Below, piece after piece: positions 36,533 to 48,871 of a stretch of 64,000 nucleotides of DNA. Every line of letters starts with the position of its first letter. Within the stretch, counting starts at the first letter, position 1. The stretch is from Ziziphus jujuba (taxonomy: Eukaryota > Streptophyta > Magnoliopsida > Rosales > Rhamnaceae). Under the pieces are notes generated by a model. The model saw only the letters and a program-made list of their open reading frames with translations. It was not told the origin of the DNA and made no database searches. The translations under genes were made by a program, and so were the position numbers. The stretch is from assembly GCF_031755915.1 (NCBI RefSeq), contig NC_083379.1, positions 13,811,501 through 13,875,500 on the forward strand, written 5' to 3'.

Positions 36533-38825
36533 TATTATTATTATTATTATTATTATTATAACTGAAAATCTTTATTGTTTATTCAACTAACTTCCATTAG
36601 AAAAAGAACGAATAGTATCTCAACCAAAGAAAATAATAACGAATAGATAAAAAGTCCATAAACAATGAAGATTATTATAGTTTATCTAATTAAGCTCTAA
36701 AGAGCACCTTAAGAGCTATATGTATATAATATCTCTGATTGCATCTTGATAAACCGTAATATTGCTGCCAGCCTGCCAAAAATAAAACGAACAAAATAAT
36801 AAAAATTATCTAGAGTCTAGGATTTGACATTTTGTGGAACTAACTTTTTCATACCACCAAAAAAAAAGAACCTTTTATCTTTGAATATATAATTTTAATC
36901 TATAAAATCAATTAAGATAAAAGGTTCTTTCTTCTTCATCACATGAAGAAATTAATCTTCAAGAATATAAAGAAAAGAAAAAAAATTCAAAGGAGATCCA
37001 GGTGTGTAGTGTTTTTTGACTTGGAAATCCATTGTAAAAACATAGTGATCAACAGCTTGGTTGACATATAAGCACACAGGGCTGTATCTATATTCCATAT
37101 ATGTAAATATTTAACGCAAAAATTCTTTTATAATAGTCTCCATCCTAGATTTATCATGTATTTAGAATTTTTATTATCATCATTATCATTTCCATATCAT
37201 TCATAAACCAAGTAGACTTCTTTTAATATCTAAAACGTAACCTTAATAACCCTAACAAATTTATCAAGTGAGTTTGATTTAATGTCTATCATACTTAAAT
37301 ATTTACAAGGTTCCATTATATCCACGTTCATGAGATTAAAAAGTATTTCATGTGTGAAAATATTTATCTTCTTACCTTTTAGCTAAGTAATTAAAAATTA
37401 CCTTTGGAACTTCTATCTGAAGGAATTTTTTTTTTATAATAAAATATTTCTTATAAGTGTTTACTAAAAAAGAATTGAATACTATTGTTGTTTGCGGAAT
37501 AAGAATTTGTTTAAATATGGTTAGTAAATTTTGAAAAAGATGAAAAAATGAATCATTTGTTATAATAATTATTCTTTTTTTTTTTTTTTGTTGGTATTTT
37601 GCAATAAAGATCTTTATCATTTTGCAAATAAAAAAATTTAGATGGTCACGACAATAAAATTTATATATTTTTGTTGATGGTCACTTAAACACTTAACATT
37701 CATAGTTAATGATAAAACCATTGAAAATACATTTTTAAATTTATTGAAAAAAATATGATTTTGATAGGGTATTAAAATGGTTTTTGGAATGGAATTGTTT
37801 TGTAATAGTGGTTTTGAAGGTTTTTAAATTTTCTAATTGGCTATTAAATTGAGTGTTACATATTTATTATTATATAAATTAATTTTGTAACAGCCAATTG
37901 AGTTTTGTAACTGTATGGGATTAACATCACGTTTTGTGAAGCCTGTGTATACCTCGCTCTTGTCAGATGGAAAACACAACACAGTAGCATCAGAGATTCA
38001 TCTTGTCTTTCTTCCATTCTTTTTGAAAGGAAACAGATACTTCGGAAGCACTTACCCATGGCAGCAAATTTGTTCTAAAGAAACTGAGAACGCAAGCCTT
38101 GAATTAATTCATTCTACTACATACTATTCTTGTGACCTACAAGTTCATAATTTATGTAATTATTTTTATTTTATTATTATTATTTTTTTGGCTTTGTTTT
38201 ATTATGTATAAAATATTATTTCTGTTTTATTTTCAATTTTATTTCATTATTTTCCTACAATCTTAAAACAGATTTGTTTAAAAACAAATTTTTGACCTTT
38301 TTTAAAAAAAAAAAAACTTTATATGTGTTATTTTTTTTTTTTCCAGATTTTACATATGCTTTCTGTTCTTTAATATATTCTTTGTTATTAGTTTTCTTCT
38401 CTGTTTATTCCATATTATTTTCGTTTTACATATATACGTTTATGTGCTATTATAATTTTAAATTATTTTGGTTTTCCTTCTCCTTTCTGCTCTTCTCGTG
38501 ACCACTTCTTCGATGGCTTTTTCGTCTTCTTCCACCCCTGTCCCAAATGTGCACCTCCTCACAGATAGTCTACTGAAACAAAGTGAAAATTTGTAGGTGG
38601 TTGTGATTCACACCAAAACAAAGCTGAGCAAATGTTTTTATTATCATCTCCTTTACATCATTGATCACAATACAAACTATCATTGTTCACAAATACAAAC
38701 TCATGTTCATTGAGTAATGTGCACAAAAATAGCACCCGGGGTTTTCAAGAAAAAATTTCACAAATATGGAATGAACATAGTAAAGTCAAAACTATTATAA
38801 ATCAGGTTTTACCATCTTCCCGAGG
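35547..38825. other. 3' flank of SDH7 and intergenic DNA before gamma-SNAP
   Basis: It holds (TA)n/(TATG) repeats (35845-35887), a (GT)n run (36290-36315), the (AAT)n/(ATT)n palindrome (36488-36560) and AT-rich DNA. A short reading frame at 38514-38595 (starting MAFSSSSTPVPNVHLL) resembles the start of some copia gag proteins but is too short to call. Confidence 0.55.
36488..36560. repeat. (AAT)n followed by (ATT)n, self-complementary microsatellite
   Basis: About 14 AAT units pass straight into about 9 ATT units, giving a long inverted repeat that can fold back on itself. Confidence 0.9.
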
Positions 38826-41800
38826 CTAAGTAAGGTCATTTTCATCCAGTGGTTCTTCTTGATCCTTGGAATCATCGGTCTTCAGTCCACTCAAATCACC
38901 TGTAGGAAGTTTTCTGGCTAGCTTAATGATCTGCAGTCATCAATTTCGGTCATATATATGCAAAATGTGGTACAAAAGCATTACACAAAGAAATGGTAAA
39001 ATAATAATAATAATAATACCACGGCAGAAACCCAAATAGGGTCGGAAACACTTTGTATGGTAAACAAACAACACTAAAGTGGAGCTCGAAAAGGAAAAAA
39101 CAGATGGCATAACTCCCACTCTCTTTGAGAGTGAAAATCAACAGAGTAATCCATCAAAACTAGAATAACATCAGCTTATTACTGCCCTCAACTTCCAATG
39201 AAAAGCTAACATAATATGCAACATCAGCAGACAGATGGTTTTGTAACAAGGAAGCCTGCAGACAGTGATCATTCTATACCAATGAAATGTTAAAAGCAAG
39301 CTAGCAATGACGCTCTAACCTTTAAAACTTTTGTTGGACGAGCATGATGCCAGTAACTTGTAACAATTAGTAAGTCCCAAATACCTGTTAAGAGTTTTAA
39401 GTGTGATCTAGATTCTATAAAAGCTGGGCAACATGGAGCCAGGCCTACCATATTAATAGTTGAATGATGAAAAGTGAAAACTTATCATATAAATATTGAG
39501 ATGTCAGCTGTATCAGTTATCGATTCAAACTTTGTCAAGTAGTGCAATAAATTAGACAACTTAAGCCAAATCCAAGTCTCTCCTCCATGCCATGTGACAT
39601 AGCTAGATAATAATCAGTAATCACGGTAACTTACAAAACTAGATGGTCCTTGAGCAAATAATAATCCCTAGTCTTGGATAGTTAGACGTAACAGATTCAA
39701 ATAAACCATCACATCTTTTACTTACAGAATTCATGCAAATTCCAACAAACATAAGCAAGCAAAGCAACAAAAATAGTACCGTGTGATCAAGATTTGAAAT
39801 TGTGCTTGACTGAGCAAGGCGTTTGATTTCTTCAATGTCACCTTCCGTGTAAGCAGAAAGAAACTTGCTAGCACAACGAGATTGATCACTTCTCAAAAAG
39901 GCATCAATCCTGCAAAGAGCCACAAGCAGTAAGGCTAATGAATTCCATTCAAGTGGATGACCACAAAAAAAACGAGATTCAATTCTAGGAGATCGATGCA
40001 GGGAATTTTTCACAAATTATACAACAGAATTTCTTCCAAAAGAGGAGCAGCAAGTAACATTAACAATATGAACAAAACAAGACAACTGTTCACAAGCTTT
40101 ACAGGGCACATACAAAACAATAATACACAGATTTTGCTCAAGAAACCATCAAGTTGTACTAGGTAAAGGTTTTAAAGGTATAGGAACCATGCTACCAATT
40201 GCATGCTTCCAGAAAAAACTACCAAATCCAAAATGCAACTAACACCCATTAATAAACATCACAATCCAAACAACATAACTTCACCTATACCTTATGACAG
40301 TATAGACTATCAAGTTATGTTGAGTGGAGATCCAATTTTTTCACCAACAAGAAGATAGAACAAAAATAGGCTTTCACTAAGTATTCAATTTCCAATGAGC
40401 AAATGTCAAAGCCAAAAGTTCAACTTTAGGGAACCACTTGATCACCAATGAACAATTTAGGCAAGAAAAAAGGGCACAAAAATTCAACAACCGATTTATC
40501 AATTATAAAAGTTTATTATGTTTTTGAAACAAACAACTGAATTAGCAACAGATCTTACCCATTTCCTGGTCAAGAAAACTTCAGTCCAGGAATTCAAGAG
40601 TAAAAACTTGACAAAGTTTGGATATATTTTGTTAGAAATCATTTATTGCACAAGGAAAAGAATGGTACTAACTAACCATTCGCATCTAAAACCACTTTAA
40701 TGCCTTATTAACCACTTTTACTAGCCTTTCTCCTGTCCCATCTACTGGTCTTAAAGTTCTAGTCTTGTAAATATTTTACGATCTTTCAGATTCTCATAGG
40801 TAAAACCATATGCATATCCCAATTAATGAATGTTGTCCAATTTTTTGTTTGCTGGTCTTCATGGTTTTCAGTAAGCAGTTTGCCAAATCATTTCTATCAA
40901 GTCTTCGTAGACAATAATTGAATGGCAATCCATAAGTAAAAATTTGTATCAAGGATTATGAAAGAAATTCTTGCAATAAGGTGTTGAACTAATATCAAGG
41001 TGCCAACCAATTAAACCATAGAGTCTTCTCGTTTTTTTCCTGTATACCGTTTAGAAGTCCATGGCTAGTCGGACAAAGGACACCATAGATAAAAGATAAA
41101 ATCACTCGACCAGATCAATGACACCATTTTACGTTATCCTATAGTTTGACTCGATCAATCAGTCACCCCCACCACTATCCCAGAATCCTGCAATCATTTT
41201 AGGATCTTTGTATTTTAAATGTCAATCAAAATGTTTCCCGTGCATAGAGAAATACTAAAGTTTGATTGTTCTCAGTAAACTTTCATAATTACATCTAACA
41301 TTGCTACATGAAGTGCATTCCCAATTAAATACATATCAATATAAAAAAAACTTTGCCAAGGACAAAAGTAGCAGTGAAAAAACCTTGTACTTACTGAGAA
41401 CAGTCATTGTAGCACTTCTCTGCTTGCTTGAAATCATGAGCGTAAAGGTAAACAATAATTGCACTAAGATATGCCTGGTTGGAGAAACGTTGTTAGGAAC
41501 ATTATCACATAAAACATTTTATAGAACAGAGCTAAATGAGCTAAAAAGAAAAACAAAAGATTTTCCTTTCTCTTCTTTTGGCAAGATAGATAGAGAACAG
41601 AAAAGTTCAATTTGACATACTTCCATGCTAACTTGTGTCATTGCACACAAACAGAAGCACATCTTAGGGCAATTACATGATGCAGTAGCATGGTTGGAGA
41701 CGAAATATCAAACATATAAAACTGTACCCTAAATGGTAGTATAAAGACAGAACCATTCAAACCTTGCACTGGCTATTTGTAGCATTGCACTTATCAGCAG

Positions 41801-44800
41801 CCACGCCCAATCGTAACAGAAAAGCTGCAGCATCTGTATATCTGTACATTATGAAAGAGATATTTAGCAAATCTCAAGATGCTTATAATCAAACAGATAT
41901 GCGAAAAGATTATTCTTAATTCACATTGATTTGTTGCAAAATAAAACCTCAATCAACTTTTAATTTTAAGTAATTATTCCAATAACTGCTACCAACCATG
42001 AAAAATATCAAAAATATCAAAACAAGAAAATATTATAAACAAAACATTGACAAGTGTGCCAATGGAAAATGGAATCATGTAGCATTTAATATTTTTGATT
42101 GATACAGTATAATGGTCAATATAATTTAAACCAACCAGCAAAGCATGTATTGAACTGTTCGTAAATGAAGTTTGTGTATATAAAACTTGTAATAATGGTA
42201 AATTACAGCGCCTTTACTTCATTCTCTCACCAACACACCTGGAAATAAGGACTTTGACATTGTATTCCATATAAAAACTTACTTTTCAAGTTTTACGTAA
42301 GCACTTGTGGCCGCACGATATAGATCAAATGCCATTTGCTCCCTTCCATCCTCTTCAAGAATAGCACAAGCATCAGTGTACAGCTGAATAGCTTCATCAG
42401 GTTTAGCATCTTCCAAAGCACTGTTACAAGAAAAGCCATTCCAATTGGTTTTCCAAATGATCATTTGAATGCTCAAGGTTGTAATCCCAGCAATATTTCA
42501 TGAGACAGTATAAAGGTCTAAGCCTGTTTGTATAGGTTTGATATACATAGTTGAGCTAATCTTTATTGGTAAATGGGATGATGGTAGTAACATGCTACCC
42601 GAGCCTAATTGTTCTTGTTTTCAAATTCTGGCCATTCTAACTTCAATTCTGATTATTTTGTTTTGCTTGTATAAGTCCCTTATTTGGTTTTCTAACTATT
42701 GGTCAGGCCCACAAGTGTGAGAGGAGCATGTTAGCGTACTGTGTTGTTTGATATCACTGTTGAGCCAACATTCCAAAAGTTTTTAAGCTTTTGGAGAGTA
42801 ATGGTAGCTTAGAAAAAGAATTTAGAAAAGATTACAAAAATAAAAGAAAAATATAAGAAAGCACCAAATTGCATTCTGCATGAGAATCTTGCAAGTAACT
42901 AAGCTCTTCTTTGCAAATTAAATTCCTTTTATTTCTTTCTTCTTTTACATAAGTGAAGAACCCAAAAAAAAAAAAAAAAATTACACCTAAATGAAATAAA
43001 AATATATTGCAGATTCTTTAGCAAGGAAGAGAAGGCCAGAAGGCCACAAATCCAACAAGAACACATGAGAACAAAGATTAACAGATGAGCATCCAGCTGA
43101 GGAGTTCAATTCCTAACAAACACCACATGGTTTTCCTTAGCATCAAAGGATCATCAGGTGGCTAAAAAGGGGAAAAATAAAGGACCTAAAATCCAATTGA
43201 GCATTGGAAGTCTTTTGGGATAGTAAAAATGAATAATTCAGTTTTCCTTTTATGAAACCACCATAGTCTTTATTGTTATTTACTTTCATATGCAAAGATA
43301 TTGATTAATTTTAAGTTAAGATCCTATACAAAAGACATAAGTTCAAACAAATCCATTTTAAAAGGAGTGCTGAGGTATGGAAAGAATTAACATTGTGCAA
43401 TTTGATGAGACGCTCAATCGTGTGTCACCAAATATTTTAAATTTTATGTGATAAAAAGAATTTATTTCTCTTTTGATAACATATAAGAAAGTAGTTCAAG
43501 CAAAAAAGAGAAAAAAAGAAAGTAGAATTCAAAGTTGCACCAAGGAAGAGCATGTCTTTACCGGGCCCCTCTTGCAAGAGCATCTGATGCAGGCTGTGAT
43601 CTCCCACAAACAATATATAACTCAGATGCCCTTCTATAAAAATCAGCAACTTCATTCCACTTGCCTAGGTCCTTTGCTAGAGCACCAGCAGACTCCATAT
43701 GCTTAGCAGCATCCCAGGGTCTGATTTGGTTGTTAAGGATACAGTGACAGAAGCTACGTAGGCATCAGAAAACAATATGGAAAAGATAGGCAATTTTAAT
43801 CAATTGAAATGAGGATACGAAGAGATCATCTCTTGTCCTTTTGAAGCTTTTTCAAACGCTTCTTTAGCTTTCTCATAATCCTTGGCAACCCTATATGCAT
43901 TAGCTAGAAGCAGCAAGAACTTTTCAGGGGGGAAAAAAAAAAATGCCCAAACACAAAGTTTAATGCAAGTCCCTATTTTCTTTTTTCTTTTTTCTATCTG
44001 AGGGACCAAGTGAATGTCTGATTGACAGTTACAGCATTAATAGTAAAATATCAACAAAGTTCTAAATTGCATAAAACTTGCATACCAGCCTGTTCATATA
44101 GGACAGTAGCACTTTTCCAATCAGCACTCCATCTTGTGAGACTGAGTTTTGTTCTGAGAAATTGGACAGAAAAAGTCCACAATTCTATAAATAACTCGAA
44201 GTACAAGGGGAAGAAAAAACACAGAAAAAAGAAAAAGAAAAAAGGAAGAATGCCAAAACAATAGAAACCATTTCAAAATTAAAATATAAAAATAAAAATG
44301 CCTATGTGTTTCTGAAAATGAAATGAAGTTTAAATTATCAAACTAGTTTATCACACTCTATTTACAAATCAAATATCGGTTTCCAGCATCATGATTCATC
44401 ATGTAGCATTTTTCACTTAGTCTTTGCACCATGTAGTAGCCTCTATCAACAAGAGCAGCTAAGAAGTAAAAATAAAAATTAAAAATAAAACTAAAAAAAA
44501 ATCAAGTGGAAGCAATTTCCAGAATTTCATATTCCACACAATTGAAAAAAAATTATTGTTTCCCTAAATTTAAGTGATAAATTATAACAAAATTAAATTG
44601 AAACATTGACACTGGTCTTAGACGCATTTCGATCTTTCAAATTGCAAGAAATGCATAGTCCCAAAAAAAAAAAGAAAAAAAAAAGGAACAAATAGAAGCA
44701 ATCATCAAGAAAAAACAAGCTAAAAATCAGCCAACAAATTTCTCAAGTAATATATATAAAAATATGAACAAGTAAAAACTGGATTTTAGAGCGAGAGAGA

Positions 44801-44858
44801 GAGAGACTGACAGTTTATCGGCTTTGGCCATCAACTTGTTAGGATCGGAAGCTGCCAT
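38826..44858 (-). CDS. GSNAP: Gamma-soluble NSF attachment protein (10 exons, 296 aa)
   Basis: Cytosolic adaptor that links the ATPase NSF to SNARE complexes for disassembly after membrane fusion; gamma form. Exons: 44858-44812, 44153-44086, 43903-43819, 43720-43562, 42420-42283, 41841-41763, 41474-41395, 39909-39780, 38930-38826, all joined in frame (9 coding segments). The chain is all-helical TPR-like: ANAYRVAKDYEKAKEAFEKA (about 40-60), WDAAKHMESAGALAKDL, WNEVADFYRRASELY, KPDEAIQLYTDACAILEEDG, and an acidic C-terminus ending DENDLT. Length fits the family (about 290 aa in Arabidopsis, At4g20410 from memory). The start MAASDPNKLMAKADKL is the usual one. The neighbour relationship to a JMJ14 gene is also seen in Arabidopsis. 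Confidence 0.93.
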
Positions 44859-44999
44859 GGCCGAGCTCCCAATCCGTAGTGAATGATGATCTTTCTTTTT
44901 GATCGGTTTGGTTTTGGTTTTCGAGTTTTCTTCCCTGAGTTGTTTCGTTTGTGAGTTTATCAAATCCCCGTTCTTTTTACCTTTCTATCTTTTTACCAT

Positions 45000-45530
45000 T
45001 TTACCCCTATCAACACGGTAAAAGCAAATTTTTTTTTTTTTTTTTTTTTCAATGAGCAAGAAGTATTCTCAGCAGTAATATATGACAAATTAACAAATAA
45101 ATGTCACGATTTATATCCTTATATTTATTTATTTTTTTATAATTTTTCTTTTCTTAAATTACCATTTATCCTTCTATTTATTCTTCTGTCTTATCTTAGG
45201 AAGCATGAAAAAGAACTGAAAAATTTAAAATGTATATAAGGAATAAAAAAAAGGGAAAATTAAAATAAATGATTTTTTTAAATAAAAACTTACCTAAAAA
45301 TTCAGTGCAAGCAAGTGCTAAAAAAATATTTAATGAATAGAAATATTTATGAAAATCTATCTAATACTTAAAAAATCTGAAAATATATTTAATTTATTTA
45401 TTTATTTATTTTGTTTGTTAAAAAAGTCCGCTTTCAATGGGACCAATGTTTATCACCGGCTGTTAACGTCATCCATAGAAACTCTTATAAATTACAACAC
45501 ATATTTTTTTCTTTCTATTTTCTCTTGCTG

Positions 45531-45612
<82 letters not shown>

Positions 45613-46971
45613 GCGCGAGTTTTTTACTCTTACTTTAAAATTTTTCTACAAATTATACCTATCTAATTTCTCTAGCTTTTTTTTTTTACATTAATTTTCT
45701 CACTAATTTTTTCCTCTCCACTTATCTTTTTCAAACAACTTTCTTTTCTTATCTTTTTCAAACAACTTTTTTTTTTTCTTTATAAAATGTTTGGGTAATG
45801 GTAAAGTTAGTAGAAATTTAAATTTTCTAAAAAAATAAATTTTTTTTTTATTTGGAAAATTTTTGAAAGGAGGAATTTATGAATCTCAGAAAATAAATTT
45901 CAGAAAAACTGAAATGGAAAGTGAATCTCTTTAAAGAGTTATCATTTTAAAATTCTCTAAAAAATCAGTTTTATATATTTTTTTAAATACAATTTTATTT
46001 TTTAGTTTTAATGCATAAATTTATTTAATTACTTATAAATTCTAATTTCTTTTATAATCAACCAAACACTATAAAAAGAATCTAAAAAAAATTCATCTCG
46101 AAAAACTAAATCCCAAAAAATTAGTTTTTGGAAATCAGTTTCCTTCAATATTTTCCTTTTTAACAAACAGACCATTATTCTTTCCTCTCTTATGTTTCAT
46201 GTTGTTTAGAACTTCTATAAAAATAGATTCAATTGCTTAATATCAAGTGCTTAATATATATATATATATATATATATATGGACTCGTTTTCTGATGCATG
46301 TTATTCTCAACAAAACAACATAATGAATAATTCATTAAATTATTTCATAATAATTGATTCATATTACATAATATTTGATTCACATTACATCTTGACATCA
46401 TTAATATATTTATTCCTAATTCAATTTCATGAACAAAGTCATACATATGGTTTCCATAAACATATCTTTCAAATCCTTGGAGAGGAATTAAACCCCACAC
46501 ACACATGCAAACTAGAAAATCTATAAAACTTTTTGTAATTACATAAGGGAAACATTATTTGAAATTTTTTGAAGCTCAACTTTATTTGAAATTAAAACAC
46601 CGTACAAACTAAAAACCAGCTGACCCTACTGCGTCCCATTACATCTTCATATATACCAATATACATATATACATAACGTGTTTATTATAAAAAAACATAA
46701 ATTTATGAGCATCTAAAACATTTATATATATATATATATATATCCTTTAAAGGATATACATGTAAATGATTAAGCATACTCATTCTCGTTATAAAGTTCG
46801 ACGAATACTTAACGTAATATTATTGTATAAACTAAAACTATCTACTTTGCTCCATCAAGTAATCTATATTAAATGCCATTTTAAGTTGCCTGATGGAGTA
46901 CAGTAGATGATTATTGATACATATAATACTATCAAATAAACATAAATACGTAGATATATAATAAACATTAA
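45000..46971. other. Intergenic DNA between gamma-SNAP and the proline-rich gene
   Basis: Upstream of gamma-SNAP (start 44858), AT-rich with a (CT)n microsatellite (45533-45610), a (TA)n run (46255-46279) and another at 46722-46742. No gene is supported. Confidence 0.6.
45533..45610. repeat. (CT)39 microsatellite ending in (GC)n
   Basis: About 39 uninterrupted CT units followed by GCGCGCG (45611-45617), about 675 bp upstream of the gamma-SNAP start codon. Confidence 0.95.
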
Positions 46972-47391
46972 TTAAGCAGGAGGAGGAGTGAGAAAGGGGA
47001 TGGTAGGGATAGGAGGAAGAGGTGGTAGTGGAAAAGTAGGAATGGTAGGGATAGGAGGAAGAGGTGTTATTCCTGGAAATGGTGGGATTGGGAACTGAGG
47101 AACAGGAAAAGGAAAAGGAAAAGGAAAAGGTGGAGCTGATGGAGTTGTTCCAGTTCCTGGAATAGGAGGTAGTAGGGGAATATTTGGAAGAGGTGGTGAA
47201 TCTTTCATGTCACCCAAGTTCTCCACCATCTTGTTATTATTAGCTTTACTGTCGGAATCATTATTTGCCACCAACTTTCCTCCATTTCTTTGCTCGTTTT
47301 CGTTCGATAATTTCTCTAGTAGTATGCGAGAATCTACAAGATTGCCAGCAGCCATTATCAGGCTTAGCATGAAGATGAGATTCAAGGCCAT
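46972..47391 (-). CDS. Small secreted proline-rich protein (139 aa, single exon)
   Basis: Function unknown; probably a cell-wall or apoplastic proline-rich protein. Residues 1-21 (core LIFMLSLIMAA) form a signal peptide. Residues 22-64 are charged and Asn/Lys-rich (KLSNENEQRNGG, NNDSDSKANNNK). Residues 65-139 are almost only Pro, Ile, Leu, Phe and Thr, with repeats such as FPFPFPFPVPQFPIP and LPPIPTIP (twice), ending FLTPPPA. There is no Cys cluster, so it is not a lipid-transfer (8CM) protein. Start chosen at MALNLIF, which opens the signal peptide; the frame stays open for 37 more codons upstream. A TATA box candidate (TATATA, about 47633-47640) lies about 245 bp upstream of the start. I do not recognise a named family. 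Confidence 0.75.
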   Translation of the reverse strand: MALNLIFMLSLIMAAGNLVDSRILLEKLSNENEQRNGGKLVANNDSDSKANNNKMVENLGDMKDSPPLPNIPLLPPIPGTGTTPSAPPFPFPFPFPVPQFPIPPFPGITPLPPIPTIPTFPLPPLPPIPTIPFLTPPPA

Positions 47392-47631
47392 TTTCACAGA
47401 CTTTGGAGAAGAGAACATGAGATCATGCATGCAAAGTGTATATGTGGTAGACTTAAAACAAAGAAATCTACGTGGTGTGATAGATAGAGAGCCCAAGTCC
47501 AAAACTTTAGTACTCTCTCTTTCTCTGTATATATGAACAAATAATTTGTTTTTCTTTTCTTTGTAAATAAACTAGAAAGATCGATGCTTAAGTGGGGAAG
47601 TTGATGGTTTTGCCGACTTCCAGCATTAGAA

Positions 47632-47641
47632 GTATATATAA
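47632..47641 (-). promoter_or_regulatory. TATA box candidate of the proline-rich gene
   Basis: ATTATATATACT on the minus strand, about 245 bp upstream of the ATG; a start site near 47600 would give a leader of about 210 bases. Confidence 0.45.
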
Positions 47642-47852
47642 TGAAGCAGACCAAAGTGGGGGGGTTTCTGTGCTTTTAAATGTGTGGCAGATGTGAGTTG
47701 AAACGAGTGCCATCAGGCATGGTTAATCTCTTTTAATAAATGAAACCGACTTTACACTGTAGGAATTAATACTTATCTCCGACGAACATACATATATATT
47801 CATTACTTAAAAAATAAAATAAATAAATAAATAAAAAAGGAGATAAACAAAT

Positions 47853-47897
47853 GCTAGCTTGCATGCAAAAATGCACGTGTCTGGCTAGCATGCATGC
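47853..47897. promoter_or_regulatory. RY / G-box (ABRE) cluster upstream of the proline-rich gene
   Basis: Within 45 bp: GCTAGC (47853-47858), RY motif CATGCA (47862-47867), CACGTGTC (47874-47881, G-box/ABRE), GCTAGC (47884-47889), and CATGCATGC (47889-47897). It lies about 460-505 bp upstream of the ATG. Another CATGCATGC sits at 47424-47432 near the transcript start. RY motifs bind B3 factors (ABI3, FUS3, LEC2) and, next to an ABRE, are typical of seed-specific promoters. Confidence 0.5.
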
Positions 47898-48871
47898 TTG
47901 GCGCAAATATATCTGAAATATTGGAGCTTATCAAATGGGTCATGCTGCAGATGTATAAATTAAAGATGTATAAATAGACACGGTGATATGGTTTAAGCAT
48001 CGAAATAGGTGCTTCGATCGGTTCTTGGGACCAAGGTTTTTTAATGGCGTAGGCAGACATTCAATTCGACATTGCACAGTTTTGAATGCTTTGTTCCCGT
48101 AGAACTCCCAAATGAACATATGATTATTAATATATAAATATATATTAAAAAAATAAAAAAGAAGAAAAAGAAGAAGATAAAGAAGTATAAGGTGTACGAT
48201 GTTCATATAAATCAAAACTTAAAAGCCTCATTCATATTCTTTCGGTCTAAGGTTTTGTGTCGGATCAACTTAACTAAGCTTCAATTACCAAAATAATAAA
48301 AACTTAGCTTTTGGAATACATGATAACTTAGCACTTAAAAAGGCTGTTGACATGATAATGGTGAATTAACAGCATTAAACATATAATATTTTTAACCTTT
48401 TAAACCTCAAAAACCTAATATGCGAAAATGAATCTATAGAGCTGACCAATTAAATGGTCATGTTTGCATGTGGATCCCAATAATGATGATCATTATGGGA
48501 CAAATATCATGTTTCTTTTGGAATATATGAGAACATAACAAAAGAGGCCAACGTGAAGAAAATATACAAGAAACAACCAAGGAATATGAAACGAACCGTC
48601 TAATTGTGCCAGCTACATATTCATGTTACTCCTGGCTAAACAAGAAAATACAAGGATTTCTGTTACTATTCGGATGGGAACTACTTTTTTCTGTAAAACA
48701 TTGGTCACACTAGAATTTGACAAACAGAAAAACACAACATAGCATATTATCAATCCACCACAACTAGTGCCATACTTCTATATGTTTGTTTTTGTTATTT
48801 AACTAAATTTACATTTAAAAGAAAAAACTGTACTTCAATAGCGTGAGGCTCACGGTGTCATGCTTCGCCGA
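47898..48871. other. Intergenic DNA between the proline-rich gene and VPS2.2
   Basis: AT-rich, with the 3' UTR of VPS2.2 on the minus strand probably occupying the part next to 48871. No other gene is supported. Confidence 0.5.

Noticed and set aside
37856..38211. Open frames of 67 and 98 codons on opposite strands
   Set aside because: No domain or codon pattern supports either; the DNA has slightly more complexity than its surroundings but no match is recognised.
38514..38595. MAFSSSSTPVPNVHLL reading frame
   Set aside because: It looks like the first residues of a copia gag protein but only 27 codons are open and nothing follows.
47207..47536. Open frame of 109 codons on the plus strand
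   Set aside because: Antisense to the proline-rich gene; composition is a mirror of the real gene and it has no recognisable features.
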